A stretch of 57,304 bases of DNA from SIG447 sp045577075 (GTDB lineage: Bacteria; Bacillota; Clostridia; UMGS1883; UMGS1540): the NCBI GenBank assembly GCA_045577075.1, contig JAZNHR010000036.1, forward strand, positions 1 to 57,304, written 5' to 3'. A program made the translations under genes and the position numbers. This document shows positions 16,041 through 25,041 of this stretch, piece by piece. Under the pieces are notes generated by a model, which searched no databases, was not told the origin of the DNA, and saw only the letters and a program-made list of their open reading frames with translations. Within the stretch, counting starts at the first letter, position 1, and every line of letters begins with the position of its first letter.

Positions 16041-17726
16041 TTACTGTTCTATCTTATACCGCTTAATTTTTGCGGTGGTTGTTTTTTCCATGGGCTGGTC
16101 GCTGATGTGAATATTTTTAATATACTGGTGCTTTGCCATGTTGCGGTTGACCTCCCGAATCCCTTCGCGCACAGTGCTTTCAATTTCGTCCGTCTCTTTG
16201 CCGACAAAGTAGTCTTTATTGTACACGACGTTGACGCTGATAATAAAGTCGTCACCCCTTGGCGCACCGTATACCATACATTCGTCCACATAGGGAAGGG
16301 CGTTTATCACCGTTTCGATTTCCTCGGGGTACACATTTTTGCCGTTTTTTAAAACGATAACGTTCTTTTTCCGCCCCGTAATATAGAGAACACCGTCCCT
16401 GTCCTGCCGCCCAAGGTCGCCGGTATGGAACCAGCCGTCCTGAATCGCCTCGGCAGTTGCCGCCTCGTCCTCGTAATAGCCGAGCATCACATTCGGGCCT
16501 TTTGCCAAAATTTCGCCGATGCCGCGGCTGTCGGGGGCGTCAATTTTAATTTCCACATTGCAAAGCGGTAGACCCACAGAGCCCTTTCGGCGTAGCTTTA
16601 TATTTTCCGCCGCGAGAACGGGGGACGTTTCCGTAAGCCCATAGCCTTGCACCAAGGTAATGCCGAAATCGTTAAAGGCCTGCCCGATTTCAGGGCTGAG
16701 TGCCGATGCGCCGCTAATCACATACCGCATCTTGCCGCCCAGGGCTGCATGAATATCCTTAAAAAGCGTGCGCCGCTTATCGATGCCGACTGCAAGCAGC
16801 AGGCGGCTTATTTTTCGCCCGAAGGCGAGCTTTTTCTCTTTCCCCTGCTTTTTAACGGTGTGCATAATCTTTTTATGTATGCCTTCAATGATAAGGGGTA
16901 CGCAGACAAATACCGTAACGCCGTACTCTACGAGATTTTGGGCAACATAGCGCAGCCCGTCACAGAACACATTCGCCGCTCCGTGCGCCAAGAACATAAT
17001 GGTACCCACACAGCCGAAGGTATGGTGAAAGGGTAAAAATGCCATATTTACATCGGTGGGATAAAACTTTTGGGCGCGGCACATGCCGTACACATTCGAG
17101 AGGATGTTTTTCTGGGAAAGGAGAACGGCTTTTGAGCGCGCGGTGGTGCCGGAGGTAAAGAGCATAATACCGGCTTTCTCGGGATAAAGGGGCGCGTTTG
17201 TATACGATGTATCCCCTTCCGAAAGCAGTCTTTCCCCTTCTGCAATATAAGAAGAAAGATGCTCCAGTTCTCCGAAATCATCCATGCAAATAAACTTTTT
17301 CACGCCGCAGTCCTGCTGTTTGGACAGGGCATAAAAAACATCGTAAAACTCCTTGCCGAAAATGACGCAGTCCGCCTCGCTTCGGGAAAGAAGGGAAAGA
17401 ATTTCCGTTTCCGAAAGCCCTTTGTCAAGGGGTACCGCCATGCCTGCGCCGCAAAGCACAGCGAAAAAAGCCGCCATCCATTCGTAGCGGTTTGCGCTGA
17501 TAATGGCAATGCGTTTTCTGGGCAGGTCTGCGTGCGTTAAAGCTGTGCCGATGCAGTTTATGTCCTTTTGAAAACGGGTGTAAGTAATATACTTGTATTC
17601 CTTTTTATTTTTATCCGGCTTTATGATAAACGCATTGTTTTCGGGGTATTTTTCCACCACCGAAGACAGCATTTGGCGAAAATCCGCATATTCTGTGGCT
17701 GGATATAACGTCTGGAATGGATTCAA
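16041..17726 (-). CDS. AMP-dependent synthetase/ligase (long-chain acyl-CoA ligase-like)
   Basis: 561-residue member of the adenylate-forming (ANL) family, which activates a carboxylate as an acyl-AMP and usually transfers it to CoA. Motifs are the phosphate loop LFTSGTTARSKAVLLS (near residue 190), the adenine-binding QGYGLTETSP (near 340), HTGDLG, and the hinge/C-terminal GRKKNVIVLKNGKNVYPEE. It most resembles fatty-acyl-CoA ligases, though acyl-ACP ligases look alike. Single gene with a consensus promoter upstream and a shared terminator downstream. Confidence 0.87.
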   Translation of the reverse strand: MNPFQTLYPATEYADFRQMLSSVVEKYPENNAFIIKPDKNKKEYKYITYTRFQKDINCIGTALTHADLPRKRIAIISANRYEWMAAFFAVLCGAGMAVPLDKGLSETEILSLLSRSEADCVIFGKEFYDVFYALSKQQDCGVKKFICMDDFGELEHLSSYIAEGERLLSEGDTSYTNAPLYPEKAGIMLFTSGTTARSKAVLLSQKNILSNVYGMCRAQKFYPTDVNMAFLPFHHTFGCVGTIMFLAHGAANVFCDGLRYVAQNLVEYGVTVFVCVPLIIEGIHKKIMHTVKKQGKEKKLAFGRKISRLLLAVGIDKRRTLFKDIHAALGGKMRYVISGASALSPEIGQAFNDFGITLVQGYGLTETSPVLAAENIKLRRKGSVGLPLCNVEIKIDAPDSRGIGEILAKGPNVMLGYYEDEAATAEAIQDGWFHTGDLGRQDRDGVLYITGRKKNVIVLKNGKNVYPEEIETVINALPYVDECMVYGAPRGDDFIISVNVVYNKDYFVGKETDEIESTVREGIREVNRNMAKHQYIKNIHISDQPMEKTTTAKIKRYKIEQ

Positions 17727-17756
17727 AAAATCACCTCATCTAGTTTTAATAATTAC

Positions 17757-17785
17757 ATTATATCATACTGTATGTTTTTTGTCAA
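17757..17785 (-). promoter_or_regulatory. Promoter of the AMP-dependent ligase gene
   Basis: Minus strand TTGACA (17780-17785), 17-nt spacer, TATAAT (17757-17762), with extended -10 TGA. It starts 14 nt past the uvrB terminator hairpin. Confidence 0.8.
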
Positions 17786-17798
17786 GCCCGCAAGAAAA

Positions 17799-17818
17799 AA
17801 GAAGCGTTTCCGCTTCTT
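17799..17818 (-). terminator. Terminator of the LTA-synthase/uvrB transcript
   Basis: AAGAAGCG / CGCTTCTT stem with a 4-nt loop and a T-rich tail on the minus strand. It directly abuts the uvrB stop codon (17819-17821). Confidence 0.75.
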
Positions 17819-19774
17819 TTACTGTTCTTCTGCCTCCATACGTTTAATCTTATCACGAAGTTTTGCCGCGTCCTCAAACCGCAATTCTTTGGCGGCACGC
17901 TCCATTTCCTCGCGAAGGCGCGAAAGAACGATTTCCCGATTTTCCGGTGCGCGTTCCTCCGGTGCTTCTTCCCTTGTGGTAGCCTCAATGACCTCATGCA
18001 CCGCTTTTTGAATCGTTTTCGGCACAATGCCATGTTCTTTGTTATAGGCATTTTGCTTTTCCCGTCTTCGGGTTGTTTCCCGAATGGCGCGCTCCATGGA
18101 GCCCGTCATGGCATCGGCATACATAATGACCATACCCTCCGCGTTTCGCGCGGCGCGGCCAATGGTCTGAATAAGGGACGTCTCGCTCCTGAGAAAGCCT
18201 TCTTTATCCGCATCGAGAATTGCCACAAGGCTTACCTCGGGTAAATCCAGTCCCTCGCGGAGAAGGTTTATCCCCACTAGCACGTCAAAAACGCCGGTGC
18301 GAAGGTCACGGATAATTTCCATGCGCTCCATCGTTTCCACGCCGTGGTGCATATATTTTACCGCCACGCCCATTTCCCGAAGATAGTCCGTTAAATCCTC
18401 CGCCATCTTCTTCGTAAGGGTCGTCACAAGTACCCGTTCCTTCTTCTCTGTACGCTTATAAATTTCGCCGAGAAGGTCATCAATTTGTCCTTTTACAGGG
18501 CGCACCTCTACCTTCGGGTCGAGTAGCCCTGTAGGACGAATAACTTGCTCCACAATCTGTGCCGAGCGTTCCTTTTCAAAGGGCGCAGGCGTTGCGCTAA
18601 CATAGATGACCTGCCCCACCCGCGCCTCAAATTCCGCAAAATTTAACGGGCGGTTATCAAAGGCAGAGGGCAGGCGAAAGCCGTACTCGACTAAGGTTTC
18701 CTTTCTTGCACGGTCCCCGGCGTACATGGCGCGCACCTGGGGGATCGTGACGTGACTTTCGTCCACAACCAGCAGATAATCGTCAGGGAAATAGTCCATA
18801 AGGGTATAGGGCGCGCTCCCCGGCTCTCTGCCGCTGATATACCGGGAATAGTTTTCAATGCCCTGGCAAAAGCCGATTTCCTGCATCATTTCAATATCAT
18901 AGTTTACACGTTGGGCAATACGCTGCGCCTCGAGAAGCTTGCCTTCCCGTTTGAAAAATGCCACACGCTCGTCTGCCTCCATGCGGATTTGCCGAATCGC
19001 CTCGCGAAGGCGTTCGCCGGTGGTCACATAGTGGGACGCCGGGTATATGGCGACGTGATTTCGCCGCCCGAGGATTTCCCCGGTTAAAACGTCAATTTCC
19101 GTAATGCGGTCAATTTCGTCCCCGAAAAACTCAACGCGCACCGCCTTTTCCCCCGAGCCTGCCGGAAAAATCTCCAAAACATCCCCACGGACGCGGAATT
19201 TACCGCGGGTAAAGTTAATATCGTTTCGCGTATACTGTATATCCACAAGCTTTCGTATCACTTCGTCCCTGTCTTTTTGCATACCGGGACGGAGGGACAA
19301 AATCATTCGTGCATAGTCTACCGGGTCACCAAGGCTGTAGATACACGATACGCTGGAGACCACGATAACGTCCCTCCGCTCAAAAAGTGCCGCCGTGGCA
19401 CTGTGGCGCAGTTTATCAATTTCATCATTGATTTGGGCATCCTTTTCGATGTAGGTATCCGTCTGGGGAATGTACGCCTCGGGCTGGTAGTAATCGTAGT
19501 AGGAAACAAAATATTCCACTGCATTATTGGGAAAAAATTCTTTAAATTCACTGCAAAGCTGTGCCGCCAGCGTTTTATTATGGGCAAGGACAAGGGTGGG
19601 CTTTTGCACCCGTGCGATGGTGTTCGCAATGGTGAAGGTTTTGCCCGAGCCCGTAACGCCCAAAAGCGTTTGCGCCTTCTTCCCCTCTTTTATTCCTTTT
19701 TCAAGCGCGGAAATGGCACCGGGCTGGTCGCCGGTGGGCTGAAAGGGGGAAACGACTTCGAACAAAGCTGTCAC
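17819..19774 (-). CDS. uvrB: Excinuclease ABC subunit UvrB
   Basis: DNA damage-verifying helicase-like subunit of nucleotide excision repair, working with UvrA and UvrC. 651 residues, normal length. Walker A GVTGSGKT (39-46), the beta-hairpin region YYDYYQPEAYIPQTDTYI, Walker B DESHVTIPQ, motif VI QTIGRAARNAEG and the C-terminal UVR motif REEMERAAKELRFEDAAKLR are all present. The GTG at 19774 overlaps the upstream stop (GTGA), but a TTG at 19765, eight bases after AGGAG, gives a more family-like N-terminus and may be the real start. uvrA and uvrC are not in the window. Confidence 0.96.
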   Translation of the reverse strand: MTALFEVVSPFQPTGDQPGAISALEKGIKEGKKAQTLLGVTGSGKTFTIANTIARVQKPTLVLAHNKTLAAQLCSEFKEFFPNNAVEYFVSYYDYYQPEAYIPQTDTYIEKDAQINDEIDKLRHSATAALFERRDVIVVSSVSCIYSLGDPVDYARMILSLRPGMQKDRDEVIRKLVDIQYTRNDINFTRGKFRVRGDVLEIFPAGSGEKAVRVEFFGDEIDRITEIDVLTGEILGRRNHVAIYPASHYVTTGERLREAIRQIRMEADERVAFFKREGKLLEAQRIAQRVNYDIEMMQEIGFCQGIENYSRYISGREPGSAPYTLMDYFPDDYLLVVDESHVTIPQVRAMYAGDRARKETLVEYGFRLPSAFDNRPLNFAEFEARVGQVIYVSATPAPFEKERSAQIVEQVIRPTGLLDPKVEVRPVKGQIDDLLGEIYKRTEKKERVLVTTLTKKMAEDLTDYLREMGVAVKYMHHGVETMERMEIIRDLRTGVFDVLVGINLLREGLDLPEVSLVAILDADKEGFLRSETSLIQTIGRAARNAEGMVIMYADAMTGSMERAIRETTRRREKQNAYNKEHGIVPKTIQKAVHEVIEATTREEAPEERAPENREIVLSRLREEMERAAKELRFEDAAKLRDKIKRMEAEEQ

Positions 19775-21633
19775 TCCTCTCTAAAGTAATCGGTACGAAT
19801 GACCGCTTCGTTGACCTTTTCCCGTATATAAAACTTCTCATTCATATCGTCAACATAGCCGGAAACGGGAATGGGATAATTGTTTATATAGTTTTCGGCT
19901 ACATAGTAGAGCTTGCCGTCATACCACGAGCCGTTACTGAAATAAACGTAGCCGGGATAGGCAGGGTCAAAGGCGTCCTCCCCCGTCCAGTACTTGGTTT
20001 TCGTAAGCCCGAAAAGGTTGACAACGGTTGGTAAAACGTCAAGAGAATTGGTTACTTTTTCTACAGCGGTGGGCACGATGCCTGCGCCGTATATAAAGAA
20101 GGGTGCCTTTTCCAGCATATTGGAGGAATTTATATCATCGAACTCATACATCTTCTCCCAGTCGGAAAGGCCGTAGGCGAAATGGTCGGAAAAGCCGATG
20201 ATGACCGTGTTTTCCAATAGCCCGTCCCGCTCCAGATTTTCCAAAAGCACGCGAAAAAATTCATCCGTATCGTGGGCGAGGATATAGGCGTTATTCAGCT
20301 CCTCATCCATGGTTGCATCTACAAGGTGGGGGTACCGTTTCTTGAGCATCTGCACCTTCGCATCCTCGTCATTATAGGGAAGGTGTGCCGAATAGGTAAT
20401 GACAAAATGGAAGAAAGGTCCCCCGTCTTTTGGCACCATGGCGCGGTAGAGGGCTTTATTCTGAATGGCAATCCCGTCGCATTGCGCCTTTTCGAGGGGC
20501 AGGTAGTCCTGGTAGGACACGTATTCCGAATAGCCGAACGCCTTATGCATCTCGCCTCGATTATAAAATGCAGGGGAATTAAAGTGGAAGGAGCGTGCCG
20601 TGTACCCTTTTTCCGTAAATCGGCTGGCAAGAGAATAGGGATACGCATTCGTCACAAGGGAGGACGCAGGTGTGCCCACCGCCATGGCATGGTAGCCGGT
20701 ATTAACGGTAAACTCCGTATTGAAGGTGTAGCCTGTGCCGAAGGTGCAGGCAAAATGATTCGTAAAGTCAATGCCGTTTTGCATCATATAGGACACGGTG
20801 GGCATATACGTTTCATTGACCATCCAGTCATCCACGCTTTCCATCATGACCATAATAACGTTTTTCCCGGCAAACAGCCCCGTTTTTTCATTATCGGGCG
20901 AGATTTGTTTCTCAGCAAAATACCGGTCGGCAATGCTGATATTTTCTTTGTCAAATTCCGCTTCAGGGAATGCCATGCGGAAGAAATTACGCATCACATA
21001 TTGGTACGCCCCTGCTGTTTGCATGGAGCGATTGGAGTCAGCAAACTCGTTATAAAATCCCTTTGCCCACTCCCGTTCCGTTTGCTGTTGGGGGGTAGAG
21101 CCGGGGACGGCTTTCGTCATCATAACGGTGTGCACCGTCAGAAGGACAATCATCGGTAGGAACAGCCAAAGGCCCGAAATACGGAAGGGTGCCTGACGCC
21201 AGGTGCGACAAGTGACTATGATAAGCCCGACCTGCAAAAGAACGAGCAAAATCAGCTTCCAGTCCAGCAGGCGAAAGATATAACTGGAATACGCCATTGC
21301 CTGCCCCGTCATGCCCACATTATCCAGCCAGTAAAACTGGTTGAAAATCCGAAAATAAATGTAGTTGGAAACCATGAATACGGAAAAAAGAACGGAAAGA
21401 ATGAGATAGCAAATCCGCCCCCACCGCCGGGACATAAAGCCCACCATGGCAAGGACGAAAAGTGCCACCCAAAACACCGTAAACAGCGTGGGCACCAAAG
21501 CGACGGCGCGGATGGCATAGCCGCTGCTTTGCGTGCGGAGCACAACGTCCGGCAAAATCAGGGACAATATCATGGTATATAAAAACAAATTCCGTTTTAA
21601 AAAACAGCCGATTTTTTGCAGGTTCTGTTTCAT
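19771..21633 (-). CDS. LTA synthase family sulfatase-fold membrane enzyme
   Basis: 620 residues: about five N-terminal transmembrane helices (to near residue 190) followed by an extracellular alkaline-phosphatase/sulfatase domain. NVIMVMMESVDDW carries the metal-binding glutamate; GTGYTFNTEF holds the presumed nucleophilic threonine; VITYSAHLPYN and IGFSDHFAYG supply later metal or substrate histidines. LtaS-type enzymes polymerise glycerol phosphate from phosphatidylglycerol onto lipids, but related proteins are phosphoethanolamine transferases or primases, so the exact reaction is open. It is translationally coupled to uvrB, an unexpected partner. Confidence 0.88.
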   Translation of the reverse strand: MKQNLQKIGCFLKRNLFLYTMILSLILPDVVLRTQSSGYAIRAVALVPTLFTVFWVALFVLAMVGFMSRRWGRICYLILSVLFSVFMVSNYIYFRIFNQFYWLDNVGMTGQAMAYSSYIFRLLDWKLILLVLLQVGLIIVTCRTWRQAPFRISGLWLFLPMIVLLTVHTVMMTKAVPGSTPQQQTEREWAKGFYNEFADSNRSMQTAGAYQYVMRNFFRMAFPEAEFDKENISIADRYFAEKQISPDNEKTGLFAGKNVIMVMMESVDDWMVNETYMPTVSYMMQNGIDFTNHFACTFGTGYTFNTEFTVNTGYHAMAVGTPASSLVTNAYPYSLASRFTEKGYTARSFHFNSPAFYNRGEMHKAFGYSEYVSYQDYLPLEKAQCDGIAIQNKALYRAMVPKDGGPFFHFVITYSAHLPYNDEDAKVQMLKKRYPHLVDATMDEELNNAYILAHDTDEFFRVLLENLERDGLLENTVIIGFSDHFAYGLSDWEKMYEFDDINSSNMLEKAPFFIYGAGIVPTAVEKVTNSLDVLPTVVNLFGLTKTKYWTGEDAFDPAYPGYVYFSNGSWYDGKLYYVAENYINNYPIPVSGYVDDMNEKFYIREKVNEAVIRTDYFREE

Positions 21634-21685
21634 ACGCTCACTCGATTCTTCCGTGGATTTCGTTTTGCAATTTAAGCTCGCTTGT

Positions 21686-21715
21686 ATTATAACACATTTT
21701 ATTTCTTTTTTGCAA
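21686..21715 (-). promoter_or_regulatory. Promoter of the LTA-synthase/uvrB operon
   Basis: Minus strand TTGCAA (21710-21715), 18-nt spacer, TATAAT (21686-21691), with extended -10 TGT. Divergent from the FAD-dehydrogenase promoter. Confidence 0.65.
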
Positions 21716-21748
21716 GTTTCTGCCTGTTTTTCTTATTTTTTTAGAACC

Positions 21749-21777
21749 TTGACGGAAAGGCCACCTTATGCTATACT
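21749..21777 (+). promoter_or_regulatory. Promoter of the FAD-dependent dehydrogenase gene
   Basis: TTGACG (21749-21754), 17-nt spacer, TATACT (21772-21777), with extended -10 TGC. The predicted start, near 21784, leaves about 29 nt before the ATG at 21813. Confidence 0.7.
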
Positions 21778-21812
21778 GTATAAAAAGACGATTTAGAAAA
21801 AAGGAACCTTCT

Positions 21813-23357
21813 ATGCATACATTTTCCGTTTCCTGTACCCTTCCGCCCGAAGGCGGCAATTTAGAAAAAGCTGCCGCCGCAGCACTTTCCACCGCGGCGG
21901 AAAATATTGTTTCCATAGAGATTTTAAAGCGCTCCATTGACGCACGCCGCACCCCCAAATGGGTGTATTCTCTTGCTGTCACAGTGAAAAACAGGAAAGG
22001 CATCAAAGCCGTCCCCTATAAAGCGCCGGCACCCTTTATGGTGCCAAAAGCAAAGTCTGCACGCCGCCCCGTAGTGGTGGGGCTCGGGCCTGCCGGTCTT
22101 TTCGGGGCACTTATTTTGGCGCGCGCCGGGCTTCGTCCCATTGTTTTGGAACGGGGGCAAAGCATAGACGACCGCCAAAAAACAGTACAGGCATTTTTCG
22201 ATACCGGCGTTTTGAGCCCCCACACCAACGTACAGTTTGGCGAAGGCGGTGCCGGTGCGTTCTCCGACGGAAAAATCGGCACAGGCATTAAAAATCCCCT
22301 GCTGAAATTCGTAAAGGACACCTTTGTCCTCCATGGTGCGCCCCCCGAAATCGCCTATGATGCCCACCCCCACATTGGCTCGGACAGGCTTCCCGGCGTT
22401 GTAAAAAGCATACGAGAGGAAATTATATCTCTCGGTGGCGAAGTCTGTTTTTCTGCCCAAATGACGGATATTTTTGTACAAAGCGGTCGTGTTACGGCTG
22501 TAGAAACCCCGTCCGGCGTTTATGAAACGGACGCTGTTCTCCTTGCTGTGGGGCACAGCGCGCGGGATACGTTTTCCCTCCTGCGGCAAAAAGGCGCCCA
22601 AATGCTGGCAAAGCCCTTTTCCGTCGGCGCACGTATTGAACACCCGCGAGGCGAAATTGACCGCGCACTGTATAAAGACGCCGCCCCCTATCTGCCGGCG
22701 GCGGAATATAAGCTTGTCTGCCACCTGCCGGACGGGCCTTCCGTTTACACATTTTGTATGTGCCCCGGCGGCTATGTGATTCCTGCCGCCAGCGAAGAAG
22801 GCGGCGTTGTAACAAACGGCTATAGCCTACACGCACGGGACGGCAAAAATTCCAATGCCGCACTCCTTGTGGGGATTACCCCTGCAGATTTTGGTACCGA
22901 CCCCTTTGACGGCGTGCGGCTTCAGCGCCAAATCGAAGAAGCGGCATTTACTGCCGGCGGCGGCAGCTACAAAGCCCCCTGCCAAAGGGTGGAGGACTTT
23001 TTGGCAAACCGCAAAACGAAAGCATTTGGCACTGTTTCCCCCACCTATCAAAGAGGGGTTGTCCCCGGGAATATTGGGGACTGCCTGCCCGATTTTATTA
23101 CGAGTGCCATGCGCCGCGCTTTGCCCATTTTAGCAAAACAGCTTACCCCCTTCGGCATGGGGGACGGGCTTTTGACGGCGCCCGAAACCCGCAGTTCTTC
23201 TCCCCTTCGCATTATCCGGGACGAATCGGGGCAAAGCAATCTTTGCGGCCTGTATCCGGCAGGAGAAGGCGCAGGCTATGCGGGGGGCATTATGTCCGCG
23301 GCCATTGACGGCATCGGTGCCGCCCTCTCGATTATTGCTAAAGCCACAGCTGAATAA
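21813..23357 (+). CDS. NAD(P)/FAD-dependent oxidoreductase (COG2509-type dehydrogenase)
   Basis: 514 residues from ATG 21813 (AAGGAA upstream); an in-frame extension further upstream overlaps the promoter and is rejected. An N-terminal domain of about 75 residues precedes the dinucleotide-binding fold VVVGLGPAGLFGALILARAG and the segment QFGEGGAGAFSDGKIGTG; a C-terminal PAGEGAGYAGGIMSAAIDG motif contacts FAD. This is the family annotated as uncharacterised FAD-dependent dehydrogenases, widespread in Firmicutes; its substrate is unknown. The 3' end overlaps the convergent bofA-like gene by 20 nt. Confidence 0.88.
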   Translation: MHTFSVSCTLPPEGGNLEKAAAAALSTAAENIVSIEILKRSIDARRTPKWVYSLAVTVKNRKGIKAVPYKAPAPFMVPKAKSARRPVVVGLGPAGLFGALILARAGLRPIVLERGQSIDDRQKTVQAFFDTGVLSPHTNVQFGEGGAGAFSDGKIGTGIKNPLLKFVKDTFVLHGAPPEIAYDAHPHIGSDRLPGVVKSIREEIISLGGEVCFSAQMTDIFVQSGRVTAVETPSGVYETDAVLLAVGHSARDTFSLLRQKGAQMLAKPFSVGARIEHPRGEIDRALYKDAAPYLPAAEYKLVCHLPDGPSVYTFCMCPGGYVIPAASEEGGVVTNGYSLHARDGKNSNAALLVGITPADFGTDPFDGVRLQRQIEEAAFTAGGGSYKAPCQRVEDFLANRKTKAFGTVSPTYQRGVVPGNIGDCLPDFITSAMRRALPILAKQLTPFGMGDGLLTAPETRSSSPLRIIRDESGQSNLCGLYPAGEGAGYAGGIMSAAIDGIGAALSIIAKATAE

Positions 23358-23604
23358 ACAAAAGCGCGAGCACTCCCGGAACGCCCAAAAAACCGACCAG
23401 GAGCGCAGTTACGGGATTTACAGGGAGATACAGCCCAAGGCCTGCGCCGAAAGTATTTAAAAGCATTAGGAGTACGCCCCCCAAAAGGGAGCTTGCCAAA
23501 ATGCGGAAAATGAAACGAAATGGCTTTCGAAAATAGCGCAGCGCAAGTAAAATCCCTACGCCGCCTGCCAAAAACAACAGGACCTCTTTTCCCATATTCT
23601 GCAT
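23338..23604 (-). CDS. bofA: BofA-family protein (pro-sigma-K processing inhibitor-like)
   Basis: 88 residues, matching the size of BofA, with three hydrophobic stretches and the conserved ends LLMLLNTFGAGLGLYLPVN and LLVGFLGVPGVLALLF. In endospore formers BofA holds the SpoIVFB protease inactive in the outer forespore membrane until the sigma-K checkpoint is passed; family members also occur where no such checkpoint is known. ATG 23604 is chosen because AAGGGGG lies nine bases upstream, but that motif sits inside a terminator stem. The 3' end overlaps the convergent dehydrogenase gene. Confidence 0.8.
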   Translation of the reverse strand: MQNMGKEVLLFLAGGVGILLALRYFRKPFRFIFRILASSLLGGVLLMLLNTFGAGLGLYLPVNPVTALLVGFLGVPGVLALLFIQLWL

Positions 23605-23608
23605 GTCC

Positions 23609-23647
23609 AAAAACCCCCTTCCCAGCATATATATGCCGGAAAGGGGG
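23609..23647 (-). terminator. Terminator between sstT and bofA, containing the bofA ribosome binding site
   Basis: Minus strand stem CCCCCTTTCC / GGGAAGGGGG (23614-23647, one G-T pair) closed over a palindromic GCATATATATGC, followed by TTTTT. It would end the sstT transcript. The 3' arm holds the AAGGGGG that precedes the bofA ATG, so the folded hairpin would hide that ribosome binding site in any read-through RNA. Confidence 0.8.
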
Positions 23648-23666
23648 TTTTATACTACGAAACAAA

Positions 23667-24902
23667 TTAAAATTTAATTTCCCTGCCCTGCTTTTTCCAC
23701 TCCATGTATTCCGCGGTGGCACAGAAAATAACGTCACCGGAGGAGTTGATGGCAGTTTCCAGAGAATCCTGCACAACGCCGATAATAAAGCCGACGCCCA
23801 CCATCTGCATGGCAATATCCTGCCCGACACCGAGAAGAGAACACGCCATGGGAATGAGAAGGAGTGAGCCACCTGCCACGCCCGATGCGCCGCACGCGCC
23901 GAGGGTTGCCACAAAGCTCAGAAGAATGGCCAAGAAGAAATTCACTTCTATTCCTTGTGAGAATGCGGCTGCAAGGGACATTGCGGTAATGGTAATCGCC
24001 GCGCCGTCCATATTGATGGTGGCACCAAGGGGAATGGAAACGCTGTAATGCTCCTTGTCAAGGCCTAGTTTCTCGCACAAATTCATGTTGATGGGAATAT
24101 TGGCGGCGGAGCTCCTCGTGAAGAACGCCGTCAGCCCTGATTCCTTAAAGCATTTTAGCACAAGCGGATACGGATTTTTCCGAAGGGAAACCGCAACAAT
24201 CAAGGGGTCAATCACGAGCGCGACAGCAAGCATACAGCCCACCAAAAGAAGCAGAAGGCGACCATATTCGGTAAAAACAGCAAGCCCGTATGCATTGACA
24301 GAGCTAAACACAATCCCCATAATACCAAAAGGAGCAAGCTGAATTACATATCCCACCGCTTTAGAAACCCCGGCGGAAATATCATTTAAAACTTCCTTTG
24401 TTTTTTCGCCGGCAATGCCGCGAAGGGCAAGACCGAAAATCACCGCCCAAGTTAAAATACCCACATAATTCCCGTTCATAATCGCCGTTACGGGATTCAT
24501 AACCATATTGGAAAGAAGGGCGCGAAACACTTCCCCAAGCCCCGCAGGAGCCGACTGGGTAGCTGCTTCGGAAAGGGTAATGGTCACACGGAAAAGGTAG
24601 CTTGCCACAACTGCCACCACCGCCGCCAAAAACGTACTGAGCATATAAAAGAAAATCACGCGGCTAAAGCGTTTACCAATGTTTTGCCCCGCACTTGCCA
24701 AGGAGGCAATGACAAGGACAAAAACGAGGACGGGTGCTACGCCTTTGAGGGCACCAACGAAAACATCGCCGAACACGCCGACAAACGAAGCCCCGGGCAC
24801 CCATAGCCCCAACGCGGCGCCGAGAAGCAGCCCAATCAAAATGCGAAGAATTAAAGGTGTTTTTACATACAAGCCGGCAATCTTTTTCATAAACTTCTCC
24901 AT
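23667..24902 (-). CDS. sstT: Serine/threonine:sodium symporter SstT (DAACS family)
   Basis: 411-residue dicarboxylate/amino acid:cation symporter with about eight transmembrane helices and two re-entrant loops. TRSSAANIPINMNLCEKLGL, the cation-binding PLGATINMDGAAITITAMSL and LGACGASGVAGGSLLLIPMA closely match SstT, which takes up serine and threonine with sodium. ATG 24902 lacks a ribosome binding site; the second methionine (24890, MKKIAGLYV) has GGAG six bases upstream and is a likely alternative start. A promoter and structured leader precede it, and a terminator follows. Confidence 0.88.
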   Translation of the reverse strand: MEKFMKKIAGLYVKTPLILRILIGLLLGAALGLWVPGASFVGVFGDVFVGALKGVAPVLVFVLVIASLASAGQNIGKRFSRVIFFYMLSTFLAAVVAVVASYLFRVTITLSEAATQSAPAGLGEVFRALLSNMVMNPVTAIMNGNYVGILTWAVIFGLALRGIAGEKTKEVLNDISAGVSKAVGYVIQLAPFGIMGIVFSSVNAYGLAVFTEYGRLLLLLVGCMLAVALVIDPLIVAVSLRKNPYPLVLKCFKESGLTAFFTRSSAANIPINMNLCEKLGLDKEHYSVSIPLGATINMDGAAITITAMSLAAAFSQGIEVNFFLAILLSFVATLGACGASGVAGGSLLLIPMACSLLGVGQDIAMQMVGVGFIIGVVQDSLETAINSSGDVIFCATAEYMEWKKQGREIKF

Positions 24903-24933
24903 TCTTTCGTGAGTATCATTTTTCTGGATTTAT

Positions 24934-24992
24934 TAAAAAAACCTCCGTAAATGCGACAGACCGCTGGTGAGGCGGCCTGTTTAAAAAGGAGG
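24934..24992 (-). promoter_or_regulatory. Structured leader / candidate attenuator upstream of sstT
   Basis: On the minus strand CCTCC (24988-24992) can pair with GGAGG (24942-24946). This encloses a nine-base-pair hairpin ACAGGCCGC / GCGGTCTGT (24956-24980, one G-T pair), and seven T follow directly. The element lies about 45-100 nt after the predicted sstT start site, so it could end transcription early. It could instead be the terminator of the DUF624 operon. It does not match a riboswitch I can name. Confidence 0.5.
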
Positions 24993-25041
24993 GAAAATGA
25001 AAAAAAGTTTTGTGTATTGTATTGATTACGGTACACGTATT

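Noticed and set aside
20272..21159. 295-codon open frame on the plus strand opposite the LTA-synthase-like gene
   Set aside because: Histidine/arginine-rich translation typical of an antisense frame; the opposite strand encodes a complete membrane-sulfatase enzyme.
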